The notes beneath the pieces were generated by a model. That model saw only the letters and a list, made by a program, of their open reading frames with translations. It made no database searches and had not been told where the DNA came from. 64,000 nucleotides of DNA from Parus major (lineage: Eukaryota; Chordata; Aves; Passeriformes; Paridae). The DNA lies in assembly GCF_001522545.3 (NCBI RefSeq), contig NC_031776.1:31131709-31195708 (forward strand), given 5' to 3'. A program made the translations under genes and the position numbers. Below are positions 49,601-61,600 of the stretch, piece by piece (the stretch's first letter is position 1; each line of letters begins with the position of its first letter).

Positions 49601-52600
49601 GCTGTAAAAAATGTGGCCTGTGTTGTTTTGTTTTATTGGTAGATTAATATTTTTAGTCTGGTAATAAGCACTTGCACATTTATCATCATGTTTAACTGCC
49701 AGGTTATACAAATATACATGTATGTCATGTAGGTGACATGCTCTTAATTGTTAACAAACAGGGCTTGTACTGGAAGCTCAGTTGCTGAATAGATGTTACC
49801 TTAATTTTATGGGGTTTTTTTCTTCAGTATAAGTTACTGCTAAACCATTTTACAGGCTTGCAGGAGTTTGAGTCATCTGTGAACAGGGAACAGAATTCCC
49901 AACAGTATCTCCAGTCTGTAGAGCCACAGGGGTGGAATATACCAGCTGATGTAGTCTTGGATCATTGAGAATGTATTACATGTACTGCTCTAATGACCAA
50001 ATATCCCTTTTTTTGTGAAGTTTCTGTGAGCTAGCAAGTCACTTAAGAGTTGCTCTGGATTACCTACAGAGTACTTGCACACAAGAAAGAAGAAAGAATT
50101 GAGGTTTTGATGTTGCAGTCAAGGCAGGCAAAGTCCTTGTAAGATTGCTGTGCCCCAGTGAGGATGGAAACTTGCTTTACTAATTCTGGGAAGCAGAATT
50201 GAATGCCCTGACTACTAATTTCCCTGGCTATGCAAATGACAGGAGCTACTGTGGATGTCCTCAGCACAAATTATTCTTTCTACCTTGCTGACCAGGGCAT
50301 AGGAACTTTGGGTTACTTAGTATAAAGTTAGTCTGTGCTAATATTGGGATGGGGAGAGCTTGCTGGCTTTTTAGACAGTACTAGCCTCCCTATTATACTT
50401 TAAAATATCTTCAAAAATAAATTTTTTTTGCAAATACTGTTTCTGTAGTGCTTGGGTGTGTTACATTGTTATATAGCAAATAGTTCTTTTAGATGCTCAT
50501 TCCTCAGTACATTGATTCAAAGAACAGAAAGGGGGGAAAATGCTTCATATGCTGGCAATGAGAGGTAAGGCATCCAAATGGTAGCTGTAGTTTTTTAATA
50601 TAATCCTTAGAAATTATGTGGAATACCAAACAGCCAGTTGAAAATAGTCTTGATGATCTCAAGGGGCTTTTTTGACATGCAGTGGAACTTAGAAGAGCCT
50701 AAAGAAGGCTGCATGAGGAATTCTTTTCCTTCAAGTGGAAGGTAGGTGAGTTGTGTGGAGGGTGTTTTGTTTCCAGTCCTTCTGCATTCCCTTCCTTGTG
50801 CCTTGTCCAAATCACAGTATTAAAGAGATGACTTTGCAGTTTTGCAAAGTTCTTGAAACTTTCATAATACTCTTTAAGCTCCTGTGAGGCTGTTTTGGGC
50901 ACTTCAGTTCTGGTTTTAATATTGCAATTTAACATATTTGCTGCTTTTATGCAATGTGAGCTCCTGGTTATAATAAAAAAAATTCCTCACAGCTCTTTGT
51001 GTTCAAACTTGAAACACAAAAAAACTCATAGACTGGAAACAATGTCTTAGGTTAAACTGGATCAAGTCTAAAACCATGCAAATATTGGCATTAGAAGGGA
51101 GAGGGAGATCTCAGAAAGTACATGCATGCTGCTGATATGTTCTGAGATTTTTCTGAATGCCTTTGTCTTTACACTGCCTTGAACTTTTGAAATGAAAAAG
51201 GACTTGTACAACAGTTCCAAATGAAACTTGCTGTATACTGGTTTTGGATTGTGTTAACAAGGCTCTTATGTTTTGGGGTTTTTTCCTGTTTCTGTGGGAC
51301 TTGGTTTCCGAGATTCTCAACTAGTAATAAAGTGGGATTTAATATCATATATCACATGTGTTCTGAAGATTTCTCAAAGTTTTTAAGACTATTTTGGGTG
51401 CATAGTGTATAATTACTCTAAATTATTTTGGTTGATATCAAATTAAGATATTTATATATAGGAAATGTATTATTGCTTTGTCAAGTACGTTTCTTTAATT
51501 TTGCTTTTTTTGTTCCACTTTGCTTGGGTTTTTTGCCATTTTTGGTAATTGGAAATGAATGAAAGCATTTGAGTAACTTTTCCACTTATACACTTAGCAG
51601 GGTGTGTTCACTAAAGCTACATTTGTGCCAAGTCTGGAATTTTACTTAGGATGTCTGTTTTTCTGAATCAATACCAAGGGAGCTAAAAATAATGGCCTAC
51701 TCTAAACTGGGAGTGAGAACCCTTGTCCTAGATAAGACAGAGACCTGAAATTCTTTGGCCAGAAGCCAACATTCCTTTTTTTATAAGGAAATAGTTAATT
51801 GGGCTGTAGATAGATTTCTGACAAACCAGAGTTAAATGACAGTTAACCAGCTTGACTTAATCAGCCTCCAGAGCTATGTTTTGTGTAAGGTCTTGGAGAC
51901 CAGAATTGTGTGGAGACTTCTTGGCCAGATGTGATCTCCTTCAGTAAATCAGAAGAGATCCTGAAGTCAGCCTGGTGGTGCTTTTTTGGAAAGAAGTAGA
52001 ACTTTGGTGCAGTCAGAGTAAAGAGTGGGTGAGAATTAGCTGGTGATTGAATTGTGCCATCATTGGTGACTTAGTTCAGATAATGCCTCTGTGAAATGGA
52101 AATGTTTTCATCCATGGCAGTTGTTGAATATTGAGTTCTGTAAACTACCTTTATATGATGTGTGTGTGTTGGCTTATGCCTGTGTGTGCTGACATCATCT
52201 GCATTTTCTGCCACTTCAGAGCTGTTGATACTCTCACTTTCTGAACTCCAGAAAGTGTTTCCATCACATTTACTGTTTAAAAGTTTTATCTCCCAGTGTG
52301 AGACACATTTCAAGTAGTATGTCCCTGGCAAAGAAAATTCCTTCCAGAATTTCAAATCATTTCTTCAAGCAATGGGGATAGGAATCATCAGAAGTATTAA
52401 ATGACAGTGCTAATATGGCCTTGTTCAGCAACACTTCACTTTGGGTTTTTATTTCATTTGTTCATCAGGCTTAGGTTACAAGATTCTTAAAAAGAGAACA
52501 GGGATTCTTGTCTCCCTGGTAAAAGAATTTGCTCCCTGTGACTTGTTTTGGGTGGTTGGTTTTTATAGACTGAGATTTTTTGCTAGATTTCTCATGGCAC

Positions 52601-55600
52601 ACTTCTACTCATCAAAGGGGTATTGCCTTACCAGGGTATCAATTTTCAAGTCTGCCAGCTTTAAAGTTTTACTTAAGATCCAAGCAGACATTTCAAAGTG
52701 ATTCAAGGATGCAAAAAGTACTCTCAATACATTTGAAAGCTTCTGAAATTTAATCCCTTAAATGCTTAATTAGTTTGTTGCAGTTTGGCATATATTGTAA
52801 ATTTTTATACCAAATGTTTCATTTTGGCATAGAAAAGGGCTGCTTACTGGCAAAAAAAGCAAATTTGACATTGGGGAGGCTATGCCTCCTATTTAGCTTA
52901 GTTCTATTTAGGCATTGAATGAGAAATCCAATACCTGCACTGCTTGCACCATGCATTAATTAAATACTCAGGAAGCAGCTATTTCAGTCTCTCAGAATAC
53001 ATGCTTTATACTGGCTTAATTTTAACCATTTTGATCAGCTTATGTCTAGATGATTTCTAGTACCGTTTTAATTCCTGGTTAACATGGGCAGTTTTTGCAT
53101 GCAAAGAGAACCCAATGCACCAGTGATTTGTGGTTTGCTGTGTTCTGTCTGCACGCATCAGTTACTCTAGCTGACAACAGGCACCAAAATTCTACTTCAC
53201 AGCTAACTCTTAGGTGATACTGAACTGCTACCTTATGACACCTAGAGTTTGATAAAAATTTTCATCTTTAAGTGTAATGTTTAGTCTTTACTAACATTTG
53301 ATATAAGTGGTGTTTTACAAATTCTTATGGTTTGTTCTCCGAGTACTGTTGGGCATATAGTAAAGTTTCTAAGAATATATGGGTATATATAAATTTTCTT
53401 TTGCTTGTAGAGCTTATGTTTATATAGCAAGCTGTTTTTATTAAAGTTCTCTACAAAGTTTCTCACTCTTTGGGAGAATTAAATGCTAGCAGAACTTGTG
53501 ATCAGCTGTTTTAGTGAAAAGATGGTGTAGTGACTTGCTCTGTGCAAGAAATTGGATGAACTTTCTCACAAAGTATATTTAACTTGAAACAGCCTGTTCT
53601 ACTGTGACTAAGTCTTCTGGGCCAAAATATTTTTTTTTATGTTGAACTAGAATTAGTTTGACCTCAGACATCTTACTCACAAATATAATTTAACATTATG
53701 CTACTCCTTCCCTGCACTGCTGAGAGGATTGCATCAGTTACAAAATAAAACATGACTGGTTATGTTTTTGTTGCCTTGCATGACTTCGAAACTGGGGAAA
53801 AAAGCCACAAATCCTGCTTCTTAAACTTTTTCTATGCTAGTTTAGACTCCATAGAAATTCAAATCCTGCTTGTAAAAAGTTTAAAAATACACGTTTTTCT
53901 TCTCCAGATAATGTCTCCCACGGCATTGTTTTTGGCTGCAAAAGTGGAAGAACAGCCACGGAAACTTGAACATGTTATTAAAGTAGCAAATGCATGTCTT
54001 CATCCTCAAGAGCCACAACTGGATACAAAGAGTGATGTAGGTGGAAGTTATGGTTTCAAAGATACATGGTTTGAAATACGACATTTCATCTAATGATTTG
54101 TTACATTGTCTTGCTGGATTATTGCTGTCTGGAGCCTATTAAAAAAAAGCCTTTCTTTTTACACCATTTAAGTCTTTCTATTACTTAATGCACTTTCTTA
54201 AAGACTCACTTATTTGTTATGAAACTTGAAGAGATTACTCCATCTTGAAATTTTTAGGGCACCCACCTGACCTCCCAAAAATGCTTTGCTGGAATCGATT
54301 GTCTGAGATCCAGACCAAGTTAATCTTCCAGTGAAAGGCAGGCAGGTGGGCCTGATTTTGTAGCAGTGCTTGTACTGTTTGAAGAAAATGACCCCAGTGT
54401 GAAGTGTTGTGAACTGTCAGTGCTCACTGGCTGGGTACTGGTCTCGTGTGGCCAGTGCTGTACCAGAGGGGTTGTGTGAATGAAGTTCTGAGGCAATTGA
54501 TGGCTGTGTCTTCACCTCTCTGCTTGTTTGTTTCAGGCATACCTTCAGCAAGCCCAAGAGCTGGTTATACTTGAAACAATAATGCTTCAAACTTTAGGTA
54601 TGTCTTTCTAAATACCTCCTGTGCAGCTAACTTGCCATGAAGAAAGAGCTAATGGGACCCAAATAACTGGATTTTTGATGGGCTATTTGTACACTAGAAT
54701 TTAACTGTTTTCCTGTGTAACTTCTGACCTGTGAATTTAGTTTTGTGTTAGCAGTTCTGCTGTGTTCACTGCAGAGAAGAAAGGTGTGTCTGTACTTGTG
54801 AAAGAGATGTTTCTGACAGTTTGAGTTAGAAATGTGTAGGCTTCCAAATAGGTTTTACTCCAAATAGTAATTACATTGACATTTCTTCCCATAAAGTAAC
54901 ATGGTGTTGTAGGCTGTGGCTGTGTGTATAAACTGAAGCAGCTGGAAACAGCTTTGTATCCAATGCTCTTCCCCATTCTGCCTTTCCATAGCAGGATATT
55001 ATGTAATTGAGCAGCTGCTGAGTTTGAATAACACAATTTGTAGTGTAACCATTTAATGGATTTGGATGATTCCAAAATTTGAAGTGGAATGTTCTGTCAA
55101 GGCACTCTTCTGACTAAAATACCACAGAGACAATTACAGCCAGAGGCCTGAGAACACTGACTTGCTCAGATATTCTTAAATACCACTTGGGGTATTGTTA
55201 AAAAAATAGCTCACAGTAGTGACCTAGTTCTTAAAACAGTGTCAAAAACCAAGAACCGTTTCTTAAGTCACTGATCTACAAATAGACTTAATTCTGATTT
55301 TATACATGCAACATGTTTAAGTGCTAGAAATCAATTAATTAAAGTATACATGCACACACATATTTCACTGTGTTTGCAGTACAGTTTTAACTGACAAATT
55401 TTTAACTTGGTAGAAATTGTTCAGATATATTCAGCTTTGAAAAGATAGTAATTTACCAATTCATGTGTGTACAGGATATGAGATTACTGGAGGAATATTT
55501 TAATAATGGATTACAAAGTGGCTTTACCATCTGCCATTCAAAAGTATGAAAAAGTAAAGAAAAAAAGGTACTTAAATTGTGTTACTTATTCTGCAGTGCA

Positions 55601-58600
55601 AAGGTTTAGAAAGTATTTTAGGTCTGCGGGGAAACTTCAGGGGTTTGCTTTTTATCTTACAGATGCAAATGTATAATTCTAAAATGTTTTTGTAACTCCT
55701 CAGGTTTTGAGATTACCATTGAACATCCACACACAGATGTTGTGAAATGTACACAGTTAGTGAGAGGTCAGTGACTTTTAACCACTTCTGTAAGTCCTTT
55801 CTTAACTTTCTAGTAAAATTTGAAAGTAATGTCTAATATGATTTTTCACCAACTATGTTATACAAGTATGTTTAAAATTAATTATTAAAAGTTTGATCTT
55901 AACCTTTAGAGATTTATAGAGTCCAGTCCTCTGTCCTTCATAATTTTTTTGTTTTCTTATTAGCTTTGATTTTAATAGTACCTGTTCCATGTGTTCTGGA
56001 ATGACAGAAGCAGTTGCAAACTGATTGGCCAGATCCATAGTGTCATTCTGAGCTGATGACTTTGACTCTGAAGTAGTTTTACCCATTGATGGCTAATGCC
56101 AGCTTTTTGTCTTAGAAACTCTTCAAAGGTAATGGACTGAGGGATAAAGAGAGTGCACAGCAAGTTGGCTGTCACATGCAAATAGGTGTGACTAATTGTT
56201 TTTCTGGAGCAGTGCGTCCTTACTTGTTCTGGATGGTAGCACAAAACCCCAAACCTTTAGTTAAACATATCCTGTACCTTGTATGCAGCTCACTAGTGTG
56301 ACTGGCTAGAAACCTGTTTTGTTCTCTGTATTTTTTGTGGCATTTTGGCACATCTTCTTTAATTCCTGAATTGGTTTCTTTTGGAGCTTTAAAAAAAGAT
56401 TAAAACACCCCCTTATAAGATGTAGGATGAAAAAAATTAGGAATCAGTTTTAAAAGCATCTAAAATAAGCTTTTCACTTTAATTATGTTTCTTAAGGAAA
56501 AAGTGTTGTGAAATGATTAGAAATGTTAGTCATTAGCTGGTTTTGCAGTGAAAAAGGCGTAAGTGCTTCTAAGTTTTCGGTGTTTTTTCTTCTCCCTCTA
56601 AAAAATATATGAAAGTTAGGTACAACCTAATCCTGTTAACTAGATTTGGTCTGTAGTAACTCTGGAATTAATGGAGTTCTTTTAAGGAAGAGTGTCTTAT
56701 TGCTGTAGCTTCCTGGTGTAGTGTCTTCAGTTTTATTGCTATCCTTGATATGAGATAATGATTCTCTGCTTTCTGCCCAGATTTGGTTGTCACTTGGTGC
56801 ATGATTCCAGTTGCACCTGAAGTCTCAGTAGTCTGCACCAGCTGCTCTGTAGAGTTTTACTTTGGTTTTTCTTAGCTGTTGGTCACTGTAAATGTGAGCA
56901 CATTTTACTGTTTTGGGGAGCCCCTGTGCTTCTGTTTGTGTTTGGGGCTGTGGGGAGGGGTGGGGGCAATGTATCGCCTCAAGATTTCCACATTAGTGTG
57001 TGTCACTCAAGCTTACAGGCACACTGCTACACAAAGTGGATTTCCTTTCATCAAGGGTAGATACCACTCTGAGGCAGTTCAGCTTTTCCCTCTGTGTTTT
57101 GTAAGCTAATTTTTTGTACTGACAAAATTCATACTTTGAAGATACTGTGAATTTTTTAATTTGACATCTTTAAACTAATATTTAATTTTATTTAATAATT
57201 TAAAATATTCAATGACATATTTAATGTCAGCAGGCTTGAAAAAATACTTAGAAGTCTAAAGTGATGTCAAGTCTTGAAATCTGAAGACTTCAGTGTGGGC
57301 TGAAAGCCCATGTAGCTGAAGGGCTGGTGCACAGTGAATGTAATGTCTGATGTTTGAAAACCTGCTCACTGAGGGAGGTGTGCTCCTTAGTGTGTGTGTA
57401 TGGAATCCTTGGGAGCATGTGTCACTAGGAGTGGTGTAGACTATGAGCACAAGATTTGAATACCTCATATTAAAATAAGAAAAAGGAGCCTAATTAATTA
57501 ATTTGAAACATAAGGCATGAAATGTGAAGTCATGCGTGCAAGTCAAGCAAGGACAGAATAACTGCCATGGACCATTGGTTTTGTGTTGAGAGGACAAAGA
57601 GATGGGCCCATGGGCACAGTGATTATCTTCAATGACATGGTGGTAGTTTTCTACCCTGAACATTTATTTATTGGACAGTGTAGGTTTTCAGTGTCAGTAG
57701 ATGCAACACTCAGACATCTGAGACCTGAAGCTTTCGAAATTTACCTGAGATTTGTCATGTTAAACCTTTAGTGTTAGAGGGATTGACTGAGAGGTTAGAG
57801 AAATCCAAGGTTACTTCATCCAGTTCTGGTAATGTCATCTTGAACAAAAAATACCATTTCAGAAGGCAGAGATACCTTTTTTGAATAAAAGTGATTAACT
57901 TATCGAAGCCTGTTGTGATTAAAACCCCCAACTGCACGTTTGGAGAGAGGAGGAAGGAAGGAATGTAATGTCTTGACAGTATCAAAAAAAAGGCAGCAAA
58001 GTTAGCTGAGGTCTGCAAGTGTAGACTTGGGGGTTTTTGCACTGCATTGTCAGGTGGTGAGAAAGGGCCCTTTGGCTGACTAAACTGCAGTGCCTCAGAG
58101 GATGGCTGATTCTCTCCATCACATTTTTGCTGTCTTGCATCCAGGGTAGTTTGTTTTATGCAGTCAGTATTACCTGTTATTAAGCTGTAAGCTGTCCCCT
58201 TTAAAAATAAAATGAAAAAATAAAAACCCAGGTTGTGTTGATGATACTCAAAAATTTCAGCCAAGTCCTTTGTCAGAAGACTGTCTAGTCTGGCAGTGGC
58301 ACACCAGAATCAATTGCTGGAAGCTGAAGATGAACTAGTAAGTGGAAATTGGTGCAAATAAATATAATTGCTTCAACATACAACTAAAGAAAAAAATGAG
58401 TTCTTCTCTAAGACTGAAAGCCTTTTTGAAGGTGTTATTAGACAGCACAGATCCTTGCATAGATGGGGTGACTGGATGGATAGATAATGATTCATGATGT
58501 TCAGGCATATAATATCTATTTACTCCCTCTGTGTTCAGAGACTCATGGGTTAATGACATTGTTCCATCTTTGCAGTTTGGTCAGTATAGCAGACAAGGAA

Positions 58601-61600
58601 AATGGTGTGGGCTTAGTATTTTTTCTGCACCATTCTTCCTCAGTGTCAAGAGACTGAGAAGAGGAGACAGGACCATCATTCCTTAGGATCCCACAGGTCC
58701 AAGGAATCTGAAGGCAGTGGATATGTGAGGGCCTGTCAACAAGCTTCAGTGCCCATTCCAAGAATACTCCAGTAGTGAAGAGAAGAAAGGAAAAAAGAAA
58801 AGGGGGGAAAACCCCACCAAAACACCAAAAACTGTTCTGGCTTTGAACCTTGCTGCCTTCAACATTAGCTGAATGATCAGCAGTGAAACTGCCCTGGTGC
58901 CAAGACTGTGGCACAGTCCTCTTAAGCTGTGGTGCAAAATCAGTCCGTTCTCAGCCTGCTTCTGGTGAAACTTGGAATCTATATCTCCATCTTGGGAAGT
59001 CTTCAGTCACTCCTTTCTCTGTGTTGGAACACAGCCTTTTGGAACTGAAGATGAGATCTCAAGGATTTCTAGGATTGTTCTCGCTACACTGCAGGTTATC
59101 AGTTATCTTGAACACCCATGATCCTTACTAATCTTTTGTGGAAATTGCACTGTCAAATCCTTGAAATATCCCATAGTATCTGTATGCACATGCCATTGCT
59201 TAAATCAGGCTGAGAAAGACAAAGTCAGCAGAAGAGGAAGTGAAAAATGCATCAGCTTTTTCAGAGGCTATTCTCATGAGGAAAATTTAAATCTTAATGG
59301 TGTGGAAAGATGTGAAACACCAGCTGCACTCCAGCACTGCTACAGGCGGTCTTCCCGTTCTGAACTTTGACCTCAGGCTTTTATGGGCCTGTTCCCAAGC
59401 CTTCAGTACTTTCAAGAAGGTAAAGCCACCAGGACTGCTATGACCTGAATGCCTACACCATGGACTCCTCCAGCCCTTTCCAGATACAACAGGCACCCTC
59501 CAGCATCTCTCTGCTCAGAGCCTGGGGCTTTTTGCTTTTGCCAGAAGGACTTCAGCAAGCTTCTCTCTTCTGATGCTGACTGGCTTATCTGCAATCTCCT
59601 CTTCCTGGGGAATGCTTACACCTTGTCAGGGTCCAGGCATAGCCAAATATCAGCTCCTAATGGGGACTTGGCAGTCACATTTTCATGAGCATCCCAAGAT
59701 CCAAGATAAGCTGTGTTGAAGAAAAGACTCAGGTATCTTGGAATTGCAAGCAGTTGAATTGTGTGGCTATGCCAAATAAAAAGCTTTTTGGTTTCCAGTT
59801 GGCAGTTTCTTGGAGACAGCCTTTCAGGAGGTGTGTCAGACAGCAAGTCCTGTTTCAAAATATTGATGACTGTTTCACTGATCCGTGTCTTATGGCTGCT
59901 TCTGCAGCAGTGAGACAGGATGGATGTTTTAAATCACTCCTGAATGCTAAAATCTAAACTGGTCATTCACGGCTGGTGTCGTAGCCATCGGTCCTGCGGC
60001 TTGTGAGTTATAAGAGCAGCTCTGCTGGCTTGTTTTAGCCTCTGCTTCAAGACTATGTAAATTTTGGAGATGCACTTTCCACTACTAGAATGGGAATAAA
60101 CCACCAGAATATAGGAACCAAAATTCATTAGATTTAATTTCACTGATGGATTCTGCTAAACCAAAGCTGCCCTACATGGAACAGTTTGGGACAGATATTT
60201 TCAGTTGTGCCTTGTGTTATCAAAGGCTTCAGTTGTGAGCTGAAATTTCTTGTTGCTTTTGGCAGTAATTATTATTTAGCTGTAAATAAGTTGAAACAGA
60301 ATCATACTACTTATAGTATAGATTTATTTAGCACAGTAATTTTTGATTACGGCTAAAATGTGTGTTTCAAGATGTGATTCTTTTCTTCCAGGTATGTGTT
60401 TTGATTTACTCATCTTTCAAGCTGATGTTAAATAGAAGTTTTCTGGCATCTGCTTTTCTTCCTTATTCAAAAGAGACATTTCAGTGAGAGTAGAGATGCT
60501 TCTTGGTCTTGCTCCTTTAATTCAAATATGTAACTTTACAGAGCATATAAATCATTGAAGATCCTTTAGGCATTGCTTTGATGAAAAATGAAGAGCAAGA
60601 CATCAATTTCAGTTTTACTCAACCATTGTGTATTTTTATTTGTTATGACTGTCTCATCTCAACTTTTTTTTTTTTTTTTTGTAATTCCAACTTATTTTAT
60701 TTTGGTTGGGAAGGAGAGGTTGAACTTAGTTTTTTGGCATGCAATTACCATTACAGCGTGCAAACTAAATATTATAGCATAACACATTGTCAGTTTACAT
60801 TTTGATTATTATGGATTAATACAATTTGTGTGTAGGAACAGATCCCGTTACCTTGCAACTTCCACATTCTTCTCAGATTATGGCACTACCTGGCTGTGTA
60901 GCATAAAGAGAAATCTGAATTTTATTCCTTGGCAATTATTAGAAGTTTATTTAAATCACGTTTTAATATGCTTTTTAAAAACTAAATTTTAAAAGCCACA
61001 GTACTATTTCTCAAACTTTATAGAAATATTATTATTAAAATTAAAGTTTAAAAGTATTGCCTTTGATATAAAATTCAACACTACGCTTTCTGCAGGTAGC
61101 ACTGATTTCAAGTGATAGTGTCAAAGTAAGAATTCAATGAAGGCTGCATTCAATCTGCGGTTAAACCCCTTGTGCCCAGCTATTCCATTAAATGCATGTT
61201 ACAGTAAGTTCTCTTACCTGAGTGAGGAGCATTGGGGTGTCACTCTAGGGGTCAGCACTCTGTGGCTGTAACAGCCCAAGTCAGTTTTTCATTTCTGGCA
61301 TGTTGCAGTCCTGTGGTTTGTTTCAGTATTTTTTTTCTGACTAACTCAAATGAATTTGTCTGTTTCCTGTCGAAGCTTTGCCGTAGGTTTAACAAATAGA
61401 GAGCAAAATGTTATGACTACAGTGCTCTTAATTAGAAGGAGCAGAAAACTGATTTTTTTCCCCCACGTAGCTTGGGGGCTTGCTGTGTTCCAGGGCTTTG
61501 GGAGAGAGAGGTGGATGTTCCCAGGGAGGTGGGAGGGTGTCCTGCCATGCCCCTCTCCAAGAGCAGGACGAGCACTGTGCTGGGGATTGGCTGGGACTGA

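Noticed and set aside
53752..54093. Open frame running through CCNT2 exon 3 into both introns
   Set aside because: The conserved part starts at a good acceptor (53907) and ends at a good donor (54037); the flanks do not match cyclin T2.
57755..58264. 169-codon minus-strand open frame in CCNT2 intron 5
   Set aside because: It has no ATG near its beginning (the first codon is TTG), and no domain is visible.
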